From contig JAKLMB010000002.1 of NCBI GenBank assembly GCA_022813625.1, positions 992,001 through 1,056,000 on the forward strand: a DNA stretch of 64,000 nucleotides. The letters are read 5' to 3'. The stretch is from Aaosphaeria pasadenensis (lineage: Eukaryota; Ascomycota; Dothideomycetes; Pleosporales). Positions within the stretch are counted from its first letter, which is position 1; every line of letters begins with the position of its first letter. The notes beneath the pieces were generated by a model. The model ran no database searches. It saw only the letters and a list, made by a program, of their open reading frames with translations, and had not been told where the DNA came from. This document shows positions 11,329 through 22,753 of this stretch, piece after piece. Position numbers and translations under genes: made by a program.

Positions 11329-12549
11329 CTAACCTTTGAGCCGCTTCATCATATCAGCCATCTCCTTCGATCCGTTCTCGCTGAAATGATTCTTCTTGCC
11401 CCTTGCTGTCTTCTCCATTGCCTTCTTGGCACGTGGGAACAGTTCCTCCTCATACGACCTCAGCGCTTCGTCGTAACTCTTCTCCCCTTGAGACGCTTTT
11501 ACGAGCTCTTGCCAGAGCACCAAAGCGTCCGTCATCCCCACATTGACTCCAATACCCGCGAACGGCGTCATCAAATGCGCAGCATCTCCGAGTAAAGTTA
11601 CCCCTTTGCGATGCTCCCACTTGAAGTCGACCGGCATTTCAAACAGCGCCCGGGGAATCAGCTCATCGCCGGAGGCGTAGAGTACCCTCTTCAGGTCCTC
11701 TCCAATGTCAGAGAAGTATTTGTCGACGAGTTGATGCCTCGCAGTCTCCTTGTCGTTCCAATCGATCCCACAAGTCTCGATGAAATCCTCAGGGACCCTG
11801 TGTGCCGCATACGTTCGCAAGCCCCCCTCGCTTTGTCTTTGAGAAATCACGGCGCGACCCTCTCCAAAAGCAAAGCAAGACCCCACCCCGACATATTCTC
11901 TCAACCACTCCTTCTCTTTCGTCGTAACATCATTGACCCAGAGTTCAACAGCCGAGATTCCAGAATACCGCGGCTTGACATCCGACAGAAGGGGTCTGAC
12001 TCTCGACCATGCGCCATCGCCTCCGATAACGATATCGAACCCTTTTTCAACACTCCCGTCCGCAAAGTACAAATCGTACTTCTCCTTCTCTTCGCCACTT
12101 TCCTCCACCTTCAAAAGCTTCTTCCCAAAAACAATCCTCTCATCCTCGACGCCACTCCTAAGAATCTCCATCAAATCCCTCCTATCAATCTCCGGCCTCC
12201 CTTCAATCGTGCCATCCTCCCCAACCTTCACCCCCTCCTCCGCGGCCTTCACGCTCTCATCCCCATTCTCATCCCACACGACCTCCCCCGTCCCCAACAC
12301 GACAATCTTGTCGCAGTCGCTCTCAGGCCGCGCTCTCTTCCGGAACTCGGGCAGGAGTCCCGCGGCTTTGAGCGCGGCCTGCCCGGTCGCGGTGTGGATG
12401 TCCAGCGAGCCGCCGGAGTGGCGCGGGGAGGGTGTCGCTTCGTAGGTTGTGTAGGGGATGGAGGAGGTGGAGAGGAGGGAGGAGAGGGTTAGGGAGGTTG
12501 GACCTGCGCCTATGATGGCGATTTTGGGGGTGGAGCTGGTGCTGGACAT
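11329..12549 (-). CDS. FAD-dependent monooxygenase, TetX/aromatic hydroxylase type
   Basis: Single-exon gene of 406 aa from ATG at 12549 to TAG at 11329. The dinucleotide-binding fold at the N-terminus reads IAIIGAGPTSL: the first two glycines (G14, G16) are present, but the third is Ser19 where most relatives have Gly. A DG motif (GGDGAWSRVR) in mid-protein and the GD motif (LLGDAAHLMTPFAGIGVN) near residue 330 are intact. Such enzymes hydroxylate aromatic or polyketide substrates using NAD(P)H and oxygen. There is no C-terminal membrane anchor. With the PKS 3 kb away it is a plausible tailoring enzyme, although an independent detoxification role is equally possible. The upstream DNA is very G/T-rich on the plus strand, that is C/A-rich on the coding strand. 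Confidence 0.88.
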   Translation of the reverse strand: MSSTSSTPKIAIIGAGPTSLTLSSLLSTSSIPYTTYEATPSPRHSGGSLDIHTATGQAALKAAGLLPEFRKRARPESDCDKIVVLGTGEVVWDENGDESVKAAEEGVKVGEDGTIEGRPEIDRRDLMEILRSGVEDERIVFGKKLLKVEESGEEKEKYDLYFADGSVEKGFDIVIGGDGAWSRVRPLLSDVKPRYSGISAVELWVNDVTTKEKEWLREYVGVGSCFAFGEGRAVISQRQSEGGLRTYAAHRVPEDFIETCGIDWNDKETARHQLVDKYFSDIGEDLKRVLYASGDELIPRALFEMPVDFKWEHRKGVTLLGDAAHLMTPFAGIGVNVGMTDALVLWQELVKASQGEKSYDEALRSYEEELFPRAKKAMEKTARGKKNHFSENGSKEMADMMKRLKG

Positions 12550-13396
12550 GATGGGGGTCTTCTTGTTTTGGAAGTGGAAGATGGTTTGGTGGGGTTTGAT
12601 TGGTTGGGATGGATGGGGTTGTGGTTGTGGTTTGGTTTGGTGGTGGATTCAGGGATTGTTTTCAGTGTGGATGATGAGTTGGGATGGATTGATGTTGTTG
12701 ATGGGAATGTATTTGCTTCAACATTGTTCTGCGTTCTTTATATACTTTCATGATCTCGGGTCGCCGTGTTCTCATTGTCGTCCGCGTAGCGGTATGCTCG
12801 GTGTTTCGAGGACTCAAGTATGGTGTTCGTCGGACCCGAGACGAATTTAGCGAGCTGGTGCCTGGCCTGGCGCGCCTGCTTTGACGGCCGTTGCGGTTTG
12901 CCACCCGAAACTATCTACGAGTTAACGGTAGCTTGCGACGTCACCGCAGACTAAAGTATTGAGTCAACCTTCACATGCTATCTAGAATGAGAGAGGTTAC
13001 CATGCAGTTGCAACATACTAAGTTAATGCCAGTGAATCAATGCTGCTATATATTAGGTAGAACGATTGTGAGTCAGAGCGATCTAGTCACAAGCAATGGG
13101 ATCGAATGGTGTGAAGAAATTGTAAAATGATTAAAATGATGCGGATGCAAATCTAAATCTACTGTATGCCGCTGAAAACGCCCCCTGCTTTTGTCGTAAA
13201 ATCTTTCTCTATAACACATACAATCGTCGATAAAAATAAACGACACCGGTCAATTCCCATTACATCCCCAATGTCACCGACATGTTCGCCATAGCAACAA
13301 CAGAACCGCACGATGCAAAACTGCCTACGTTGCGATCGGGTATCTCAGTTCCACAACACAAAGTTTCAACGCCAAAAGGACACAGAAGTGTGTCGT
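12550..13396. other. Intergenic region, monooxygenase promoter and M2DH 3' flank
   Basis: The first 150 bases are strongly strand-biased (G and T on the plus strand) and probably form the monooxygenase promoter. The remainder is AT-richer and holds no convincing gene. Confidence 0.5.
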
Positions 13397-15166
13397 CTAA
13401 TAAACAGCAGCAAGCTTCCAGATGTCGTTAAGCTTGGCAGCGAGACGCTTCTTCTCGAGCGTGAGGTCGATGACCTGCTGCCTGAGGCTGTTGATCTCCT
13501 CCTCCTGCATCTTCTGCTTGAAGTCCTCGCGTGTCCGGGACGAGTCGCGGGTGTGCACGCCGCTGGCCGAGCCGCTGGACCCTGCGAGAGAGACCTTGTC
13601 GCTCTCTGGCACGTCGACGTACTTCTCGAGGGTCTTGTAGGCTCCTCGTCGATCGAGTGTTCGCATCGCCATGGTGATCTCACGCACGAAACGACCGTCG
13701 TAGCGGAGGTCGTCACCGAAGAGGTTCTGCACGCCGAGCAAGGCGTTGGGGCTGGCGCCGCCCTCGCGAGCGAGGGCTTGAAGCTCGTCGGCCATGGGGT
13801 CGTCGATCTTGAAGGGCTTGCCGTTCTCGTCGATGCCGTTGAGGTAGCGGAACCATGCGGCAACGCAGAGTGTGAGGCGGCCGATCGGTCCTCGAGACTG
13901 GATCTGCTCGGCGATGGATGGGATGATGAACTGGGGCATCTTTCCGGATCCACCGAGAGCGATACGAGAGACCTCGTCCTTCAGTGTGGGGTTGGAGAAA
14001 CGGGAGTGGAGGGTGTTGATGTAGTCGTCTACGTCGACGCCGGGGATTTGTGGGAGGAGCGGCTTGACTTCGAGGTGCATGAGGTCGTTGATGTATTGGG
14101 CGAAAAGGGGCGAGGCGATGACTTCGTGGACATAGGTGAAGCCAGCGAGGTAGGCAAGGAAAGCCCTATTCAAAGTGTTAGTACTCGTTTCTTGCGGTAC
14201 ACATTGTAATTTCATGACAACTTACATAGCAGCATGTCCTCCGTTGAGCAACCTCAACTTCATCAACTCGAACTGTTCGACGTCTCTGACTGTGGGCACA
14301 ACCTGGACGGCAACGTCCTCGAATGGTGGCCTTCCGTCGCTGAAGTTGTCTTCGAGCACCCATTGCATGAAGGGCTCGGTAACAACGGGCCAAGCATCTT
14401 CAACGCTGAACTCCCTCTTCAGGTTCTCCTTGTCCTCATCCACAGTTCGTGGGGTGATTCGGTCCACCATGCTGTTGGGGAACGCTCCGTTCTCGGAGAG
14501 CCATGCAGCCATGTTGGGATCCTTAAGACGTGCAAATGCAAGCAACATGTTACGGCTGATGTGTCCGTTCTTCTGCATGTTGTCGCAAGACATGACGGTG
14601 AAAGGCTTGAGGCCAGCCTTGAATCGCCGTGCCAATGCAGCAGTCAAGTAGCCGTAGATCGTCTTTGGTGGTCCATCGCCTGCGAGGTCCAACACAATGT
14701 TTGGGTCTGTCACGTCGAGCTCGTGTGTGTTCTCGTTGTAGTAGTACCCGGACTCGGTGATGGTCATGGAGACAATGTGGGTGTCTGCGTGGGCCATCTT
14801 CGCAATCACAGCTTCTTCATTTCCGGGTGCGAAAATGTAGTCTGTGATCGATCCGATAACATGTGCGGTGCTGCCTCCAGCGGAGCGCTCTATGACAGTG
14901 TACAGGTAGTCCTGTGGTGACAATGCATCCCGCATAGCGGAGTCGAATGGTGTAAGTCCGACACCGCAGATCGACCATTCGGGGAATTTGGAGAGAAGCC
15001 TGTCAACGTAGACAGCAAGATGGGCTCGGTGGAAACCACCCACACCGACGTGTACGATGCCATGCTTGAGGTTTGTTCGGTTGTAGCTAGGTGTCGACTC
15101 GACCTGCGAGAACTTGGAAAGGTTGGCGTTGCTGAGCCTCAGCGCGGAAGCTGCGCTTTGTGCCAT
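13397..15166 (-). CDS. Mannitol 2-dehydrogenase with C-terminal extension
   Basis: Two exons (15166-14226 and 14165-13397) separated by a 60-nt intron with a GTAAGT donor and CTAAC branch give 569 aa. The N-terminal Rossmann part begins with HVGVGGFHRAHLAVY. The catalytic signature of long-chain polyol dehydrogenases, K-x4-N-x2-H, is seen as KLRLLNGGH (K303, N308, H311); the intron falls just after it. The enzyme interconverts mannitol and fructose with NAD in the cytosol. Family members are usually close to 500 aa. Here about 70 extra residues follow the helical domain: a Ser/Gly-rich linker, then a charged segment (SLRQQVIDLTLEKKRLAAKL) that looks like a coiled coil. The minus-strand promoter is CT-rich. 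Confidence 0.9.
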
Positions 15167-17257
15167 TACTCCTCAATATGTACAAGGGACGATAGATAGG
15201 GGGGGAGGGAGAGGAGAGAGTATGGGTATGGGTATGTACAGAGGACAAAATTTGAGAGTGGATGGAGGGGAATGTGAACAGAGATCTGGAGGCAAACAGC
15301 TGTTGCGGGCAGCCCTTTTTGAGAGGGACAACAGTGGAGCCCAGCACGGTCCTGGAGAGCTGGAGAGGGCGAGTAGTGTGGATCTTACTCGGCTTCAGAA
15401 ATTTCTAGAGGGTCCAGATTTTTGTGGGTTCCGAGCTGATCTTTGACGGCCACTAGTCTCATAGTGCGGTCGCGAAACCTCAGCCAAGTATCGTGAACTT
15501 CCGAAACTGGGGTTACGGGCAATGGCCCGAATGCAAACTGGAGCGTGGCCCACCCCATTTGTGGAGGTCGTAACCTTTTTGCAACTTAGAATATCTCTTG
15601 CCATGGCGTTTGGAATGGTATTTCATGCCCCATGGCCACTAGAAGCTGTCGGTTTCGCTGCGGCATCGTGACACCGGGGAACATCGCCTACGACCCATTT
15701 CGTATGGCTAGAACGGGGAAGCGGATGGCGAGTCGTCTAGTTGATGATGGGAGTCATAATCCATATTGTGCCATCCTCTTCCCTCGGCATGGCATAGCAT
15801 CAACTGTCACCACCACCCATCTTTCTACACCGCCCATGGATTTCCAACACAACACTTTTGCAAGGGGTTGACAAAGGGGAGCAGACAGTTGTGGAGCACG
15901 CTCAGAGCCACGTTTCTCCGAACATAATCCATTAGAAATCAGACACGGCCGGTCGCGCGCCATTCCTGACGGTAGCGGACAATGAAAATCCTCAGGCGGT
16001 CAGAAAAAATTCAGATGATGCTGAAAATATGTTCGCGCTAAAATAGGCGCCATTGCACGTGGCAAGAAGGAGATAAGAAATCAGGGTCATGATTGTATGG
16101 CCGGTACCGTCACCGTCCTTTTCGGTGTACGAAGTCTCCGAATACCGCCCACGTATGATCTGGCACAAGTTATGGAGGTGGGAGGGGGTTAATAATGCTA
16201 AGGCGAATGAAGAAGGTTGTATGTGCAAATCAAGGAGTGGAATGACGCGTAAAGAGTGGGTTCCTCAGCCTTAGAGATAGAGTGTAACTTGTTCAGTACT
16301 TGGAGAGGAGAGACGCCCACTAAACTAACCAAAGCAGAGCCTCAATCAACCCCATCCGATATCCAGTGATTCGGTCGACTAACTTCCTTATTTTAGCTTA
16401 GCATACACATACCATACCTTACAAGTAACATTGTGCGTCACATACGAGAGCTTTCCAACACATTCATGCATGCTAGACGTTCGTCCTCCAACGGCTGGGA
16501 GTGGAGTGATAGCTTGTAGACATCCTGCCATCAAGGTACACCAGAATTTCAATGGTGTCTCCCCACGACCTTCTTTTCTTTTCTTTTTCTGTTCTACAAC
16601 TGATATAGATGCATATGAGGCGTTCGTTAGTAGACCCTACTGCCGGCTTCGGCTCCGGGATCTCTCCACCCCTTTTCGCAAAGCCTCCAAGACCAGGAGA
16701 TATGTTCATGTGATACACTGATGCCATTGCTTTCAGGGTTTAGCTTCCCCACATTGTTCGATGCTCCAATATCGAAAATCGATAATCAATATTGGTCACT
16801 ATGTAGCATGTGCTTTCAATGGACCACGACCTCGCCCTCTGTCTCCTTTGCTGATCTTTCATCTTTTTATATTGAGCTTTACTTATCCCATTCTCATCCA
16901 ATGCTTCCAACTTCTTGTACAGTTTTGTGTAGTATGGCAGGTGATTTGGAATGGACGTCGTATCCAACAAAAGCAACCATACCTACACTAGGTTTCCTCC
17001 TGCTCGTGTCACAATCCAATGCAGCCTATGGACAGAACTAAACCGATACCCCACACCCCCATACGAAAATCCACACAAATCATTGCCTCCGTCAATGACA
17101 GGTCCGACGGAGTGAACCGATCAATAATGAATCATTGTCCGATCAGCACACGATCAGCGCGGCACCTGATACTTTGTTCCTTCGAACATGGGGAAGAAAA
17201 GTGGAATACATCCATATCTACGAACGGAGTAGGCTGTTTCCATACCGACTGTGGGAA

Positions 17258-17277
17258 TGATCAACAGGTGTTGATCA
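17258..17277. repeat. Perfect inverted repeat, 9-bp arms
   Basis: TGATCAACA and its exact reverse complement TGTTGATCA are separated by GG. The position is isolated in the long intergenic stretch. It may be a dimeric protein-binding site; no neighbouring gene explains it. Confidence 0.4.
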
Positions 17278-20050
17278 CTATTCTTATGGATCGATCATAC
17301 GGGGAAGTATCACGTGAGATTTGCCACATCTCCGGAAAACATACTCGTCCCTAGATCCTCAAATGAGAGTATCATGAATGAGGATCACTGGGAAATGCAT
17401 TAGGACGGGTGCATCGGTAAGATTTCCGGCGCTTCAGATTCGATAACGGTCCTTGATCACTGCTAGCATCCCATCGATTTTTGCATTAAAAGGAGAAGAA
17501 GTATGCTGAGAATGCATCAAAGACTTCTGCATACCAGGTCCCCGGATTGATTCATTCAATTGTCTACTGTGTAAGACCAGGCATACAAATATTACTGGTT
17601 GGGGTTGAAACGTGAAACCTCAGGTTGCACTGTCGCAGATATCTCGGCTTTACCTTGGGGCAGTTTCTCCGCATGTTATGCGGAGAGAACCCCTTTTGCG
17701 CGAAACACCACAACTGCCCATTTGCAAGTTGAACAACACCGCAACAACGTTCAGGGATGATTCCTGAATTCAAAGCAACATGTGAGGTGATCTACTGTGT
17801 GGATTATCCAGCGCCAGGCGCTCAACAGAGTAGGCATGAGAGCTCTCAGTGGAAATCTCCATCTTGCAATCGACCTCCGGATTATCTTACATTCGATCAC
17901 GTTGGAATTCAGGGGAAATCTGGCGATTAGTTGACAATTGAAGCAATGCAGCGTGCATAAAATTCTCCTGTCGCAGGCTTGTCCAGATGAATCTCAGATG
18001 GATCTCAAGAATAGGAGAAGTATATCAGAGTCTAGCCATCCACAGACCACCCACAACACGCAAGACAACGAGGAACGACTGAAGATACACATCGCATGTC
18101 CACGCTCTTAGAATAACAGTGCGCACCAAAGAATACCATCAAGTAAAGGCGACGCTGTTGACCTACGACCGATGAGGCAGCCTTTCAAGTCATTTGACAT
18201 CATTGAACCTTGATCTGGTAGGGAAGCGCTGCTTCAGAGCGCTTAGCAACACATACCAGGACATCTCTTGACTTTGAAGCGATCGATGATCAAAGATTAT
18301 AGGTATACTAGGTACTCCGTAGAACGACGAGTAATACCACGCGCGCAAGATATTCAAAAGAACTAAATAGACACTTCACTGTGATTGGCCAAAGTGGACA
18401 AAAGCCCAGAATCAATTTCAGCTGGAGAGAGGACTGGGGGGAATACCCACTCGTGACCATTACGCCCAGGGGCCATGACGGCCTGGAAATTGCAATACCG
18501 CCTACTCCAAGGCTGCTCGTTCATTACTTGGTAGCCTAAAGTGATGATTCCAAGAGTCAGGCGTGCTTGGGCAGAGTATTGATAGTTGTTGGTATGACTG
18601 TGAGAGGGGCGAAACCAGACTTCGTAGTCACCTTGTTTACCTGCTGGCCATGGCAAACAATCGCACAACTTTGAAACATATTTTCTGAATATTCTGAATT
18701 ACGCTCGTTCCTACCGAACATTAAGCTTCTCCGGACACGAGAGGTCCGACGATAGAGGGAGATCGTAACGGTAGGACGGCAAGCCCAAATATCACCGGTA
18801 GAGCGAACACTAGTCACGCACCGTCCAGAGCGCGAACTGTGTTATAGTTTGGAAATAACTTTCTCAGGCAGACCGTACTTTGTAGACCAACAACCTGCCC
18901 TGCCCTGGCCAACTCGCCTAGCGTTCCATCTCTTGGACAAACAACGTGCATCTGCTCCCCTGAGCAAAGGCGCAGTGTTCCTGCGTCAACCCTTCCTGCA
19001 GGAACAAGAACCACTATGTTCATAATTTAATTGATATCATGTTCCCATTATTATCGTCAGGCAGTAGAAGCCCGCCAATAACCGATCAATGACCGGACAA
19101 GACAAAGCACTGAGGAGACAATCAGCACGAACAGGAAACAGGAGGGGATGGGAAGGAGTCAGATACGATTTTATTCAAGTTTAAATTGAATCGCAATTAT
19201 ATGCAGCACGAGCAACTATTCGCGCGAACAGCACAACGGTAATTATATCTACGAAGATGATGAGAAGAACCAAGTCCGTGCCGCTGATTGGGTCTTGAAT
19301 GAATACGAGGCTGGACTTGGCCGCTAATCGTACGGGAAATTTGTCTGCATACACACTTGGGAGAAGCGCCGTTGAAAGCGCCAATCGTGAGTTGAACGTC
19401 TTGATATTGGTGGTTGACGATGACCAGCCTTGAGATGGTGATGGTGCACCTCCATGATGAACGCAATAACTAGTCTCAACGACTACCTTCGAGTGCTTCC
19501 ACTGGACCATAAACGCCAACACAAACACAAGACGATTAGATCCTCATAGCGCGCGGTGAGGAAATGTGCCGTGACGAGGATAGGTGGTCAGGGGAAATTG
19601 GTTGTTCCTGGAGCTAAACCTCCTTTAGACGACGCCTCAACCGATACAGCCTCGACTCCGTCTCTTCCCCAGACGTCTCATTTCCACTCTGGCCCGGTCT
19701 TTGCCCATCACTGCCTACCTAAGTGCCTGACCATGAAGTTAATCCTCTTGCGTCTCTTCGTCGCCAATGTTCAATTTGCGGACAGGGTCCCCTAAGCGCA
19801 CTCTGGGCAAGCCAACTGGGGACTGCAGGCCCGCTTGCTCCTGGTTGCCCATCTACTCGCCTGTGGATGGCCATGCGCGAGCTGTCAAAACTCCCCCATC
19901 GCCCGTGTTGTTCTGTTCATCTTCTTTTGTTTGCTTTGCAAGGCTCTATCGACGTCGCGTTCGTGTCCAAAGTCAAGTCCTAAGGCCTTTGTGCCACAGT
20001 CACTCGTTTCCAATCGCTTTACACTCACTAATACGCTCTCTCGATCTTAA

Positions 20051-20058
20051 TATATAAG
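20051..20058 (+). promoter_or_regulatory. TATA-like element of the GH17 gene
   Basis: TATATAAG lies 20 bases before the start codon at 20078. This is unusually close for a TATA box unless the leader is very short, so it may simply be an AT-rich leader. Confidence 0.3.
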
Positions 20059-20077
20059 AAAATAATCAATCGACAAG

Positions 20078-21538
20078 ATGAAGGGTTCCATCATTGCTGC
20101 TTCGGCCGCAATCATCGGCTCTGTTGCCGCTGCCCACCAGGCTCACGCCGGTTTCCATCTCAGGAGGTACAAGCCCGTTGAGGAGGCTTGCACGGCATAC
20201 ACGACCGTCTATGTCTACGAGTCTGGTATGTTTTTGGATTTGCGACTTGTCAATGATATACGATGAATCTCTCGGACGGGCAATGGCTAACATGATATGA
20301 CAGACATCCCTCAGCCCGTTGCTAACTCCACCGTCTACGTTGTGCCCACGCCTGAGTCCACCCCATGCAGTGAGAGCACCTCCGCGGTTGTCCCTCATCC
20401 TCCTGCCCCGACCACCCCTCAGGAGGGTTACCCTCCTGCTCCTCCGCCAGCTTCGTCCTCGCCGGCACCTAAGCCCAGCAAGGAGGAGTATCCCACTGTC
20501 CCAGCCCACACCCCTGAGCCAAAGCCGGAGCCCAAGCCTGAACCAAAGCCTGTTGAACCCAAGCCAGAGCCAAAGCCTGAGCCAAAGCCCAGCAAGCAGG
20601 AGTACCCCGTTGTTCCTTCCAGCACCCCCAAGCCTAAGCCATCCAAGGTCGAGGAGAAGCCCAAGCCCAGCAAGCCCGCCAGCCACGGTGGATACTCCGA
20701 CTCTGGTCGCATTGTGACCAACGGCAACAAGTGGGCCATCACCTACACTCCTTACACCTCCGAGGGACAGTGCAAGAGCCTCGCTGAGGTCCAAAAGGAT
20801 GTCGCCGAGATCGCAGAAAAGGGCTTCACCACCATCCGTGTCTACAGCACCGACTGCTTTGTTTTCGAGAACGTCGTCCCCACCTGCCAGCAGCACAGCT
20901 TGAAGATCATCTACGGTATCTTCCTCGAGGCCGGCGGCAAGGGCGGCAAGGGACCTTTCTCCGACTACGCCAATCAGCAGCTCCAGGACATCATCAAGAA
21001 CACCCCCAAGGACTCCATCGCCCTGATCATCGTCGGTAACGAGGCCCTCTTCAACGGCTACACCACCGCCGAGGAGCTCGGTGCCTACATCGACTACGTC
21101 CGTGAGCAGCTCACCTCCGCTGGATTCCCCTCCGACATTGCCATCACCACCACCGAGCCCGTCGACGTCTGGCAGAACAAGGGCGCCGCCCTCTGCAGCC
21201 ACATCGACGTCTTCGGTGTCCAGGTCCACCCCTTCTTCACCTCCAAGGTCTACGCCTCCGAGGCCGGTACTTTCGCCCTCGAGCAGCTCGAGATGGCCGC
21301 CAAGGTCTGCCCCGAGGCCGCCGCCAAGGGCAAGTACATCACCGAGATCGGCTGGCCCAAGCAGGGACAGACCAACGGAAACGCTGTCCCCGGCTACGGC
21401 GAGCAGAAGGAGGCCATCAAGAACATCCTCGAGGTTGTCGGTACTGAGGCCTGCCTCTTCTCTTTCCACGACGACAGGTGGAAGGAGCCCGGTGCTTACG
21501 GTGTTGAGCAGAGCTGGGGTTGCTCTGACGCTTTGTAG
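20078..21538 (+). CDS. Secreted GH17 cell-wall beta-glucosidase (BtgE-like)
   Basis: Exons 20078-20225 and 20304-21538, split by a 78-nt intron, encode 460 aa. The protein starts with a signal peptide of about 18-19 residues, followed by a short Cys/Tyr-containing segment and a Pro/Lys/Glu-rich linker (roughly residues 60-165) with repeated EPKP units. The C-terminal 290 residues are a glycoside hydrolase family 17 domain: VGNEALF carries the acid/base Glu296 and TEIGWP the nucleophile Glu397. Relatives in Aspergillus and yeast (BtgE, Scw types) act on beta-1,3-glucan in the wall during growth. There is no GPI-anchor signal at the C-terminus, which ends soon after WGCSDAL. The exons are strongly C/G-biased at third positions, a sign of high expression, which also creates a long antisense shadow frame. 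Confidence 0.93.
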
Positions 21539-22505
21539 ATGACGATGTGACCTTTGGTCCTTTATTCACTACGAAACGTGAAGAATGCAAGCAATCACGG
21601 AATCAAAGAGAAGGAAAATAGGAATAGTCATGGAACAAGGGAAATATTTCTAACTGTCTGTCTGGATCTTTGTTTATACCAACCAGCTCATCCGGCCCCT
21701 GTAACGATCGATCAATCAAATCAACCATGTCCATTGTCGGTCTACACACTTGTATAAAGTGCTGTACATCTTGTCATTATTATCTATATGCCGCTACGTC
21801 ACGTGTTCATGCTTTGCGCATCTGTAGTATTGTTTGTTGTTGCTGATTTTGAGTTTTATTCCCGTGCGATTCCCCCTGAGCGAAACCTGGAGATGTTGGA
21901 TGGTGATGGAAGGGTAGCTTTTAGTGTATAATCTACTTGTAATGTGTGTGCACACTTAAGTCCCTAACAAGTCAGGTGTATATCTCCCTGGCCTTCAATT
22001 CCTACTATCCTTCAGTGACCTCCATTTGATTTTGCTTCTTGGAAGACTTGATCTATATATTTGAGGCACGTATGTACATGTACTGTCTACAGTAGGTTAA
22101 GCAGTTCATCGTAAAAACACCATACACACAAGTAGCTATTCTTCTTCAAGTTCTCAACGAACACACCCAATGCCCCCGAACGAGTACGAGAGGAGAAAAT
22201 AATATTCAACATTCCAAACAGGAGGACATCCAGCTCTGTGCACTCACTCAGTCAACAATAAATAAATAGGTCAAACAATAATGCTATCTATTCTTACAAT
22301 TGGACTATTGTTTTACTTGTTCTTAGTGTCTTTCTATCAAAGTGTACGCAACGCTAAACTTTCCGCTCCCTAGCCTCACACTACCAAATCTACCACTACT
22401 GCCAACCAACCACTATGTCCGTCTATCTACCTCCTCGAAGCTCCTCCTACACCAAAAAGAAAATCCCCAACAGCCTCACCCCCAAACAGCAAAAAAGAAA
22501 GAACT
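21539..22505. other. Intergenic region between GH17 gene and tRNA-Ser
   Basis: This AT-rich stretch holds the GH17 3' flank. A CACGTG lies near 21800. No gene was recognised. Confidence 0.5.
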
Positions 22506-22586
22506 CGACGTGGGCCAGATTCGAACTGACGCTCCCGAAGGAACAAGATTTCTAGTCTTGCGCGATAACCACTCCGCCACCACGCC
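22506..22586 (-). tRNA. tRNA-Ser (AGA)
   Basis: An 81-nt cloverleaf on the minus strand. The acceptor stem pairs GGCGTGG with CCACGTC (one G-U). The anticodon stem CAAGA/TCTTG encloses the loop CTAGAAA with anticodon AGA, and the extra arm has a TCC-TTCG-GGA hairpin as expected for serine tRNAs. The T arm is GTCAG-TTCGAAT-CTGGC, the discriminator base is G, and there is no intron. The downstream strand has a T-run typical of a Pol III terminator. Confidence 0.95.
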
Positions 22587-22663
22587 TCGAATTCACTACC
22601 AACCGACCAACCCCCCTTGCACCCAGTTTGCTCAGATATTCACAGTCATCTCAAAACTCGATT

Positions 22664-22753
22664 TGACTCAGCCGAGGTTTGAACTCGGGACCTTCAGTGC
22701 ACTCTAACAGTGATTTGTTAGACTGACGTGATAACCAACTACACCACCGAGCC
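22664..22753 (-). tRNA. tRNA-Val (AAC) with 16-nt intron
   Basis: A 90-nt gene on the minus strand. The acceptor stem pairs GGCTCGG with CTGAGTC, the anticodon stem is TCAGT/ACTGA, and the T arm is CCGAG-TTCAAAC-CTCGG with discriminator A. The loop reads CTAACA, interrupted one base after the anticodon by about 16 nt (22700-22715), then C. This is the standard position for a eukaryotic tRNA intron. The mature tRNA would be 74 nt. It lies 77 bp from tRNA-Ser on the same strand. Confidence 0.93.

Larger units (their letters stand above)
15167..20077. other. Long intergenic region without recognisable genes
   Basis: In 4.9 kb only short frames occur on either strand, none with recognisable domains, splice structure or coding bias. 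Between about 17100 and 18400 GATC-containing words are frequent, including a perfect inverted repeat at 17258. The 3' end is the GH17 promoter, with a TATATAAG at 20051. A 20-codon frame at 19733 begins like a signal peptide but ends at once. Confidence 0.5.

Noticed and set aside
11611..12492. 293-codon plus-strand frame opposite the FAD monooxygenase
   Set aside because: Shadow frame of the monooxygenase; Pro/Leu/Arg-rich without family marks.
13313..14209. 298-codon plus-strand frame opposite mannitol dehydrogenase
   Set aside because: Shadow of the real gene; the true minus-strand frame has catalytic motifs.
19733..19795. Signal-peptide-like start (MKLILLRLFVA) upstream of the GH17 gene
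   Set aside because: Stops after 20 codons and no splice donor offers a plausible continuation.
20066..21469. 467-codon minus-strand open frame opposite the GH17 gene
   Set aside because: It is a shadow of the strongly GC3-biased GH17 exon; it is a Gly/Leu/Val low-complexity chain without family resemblance.
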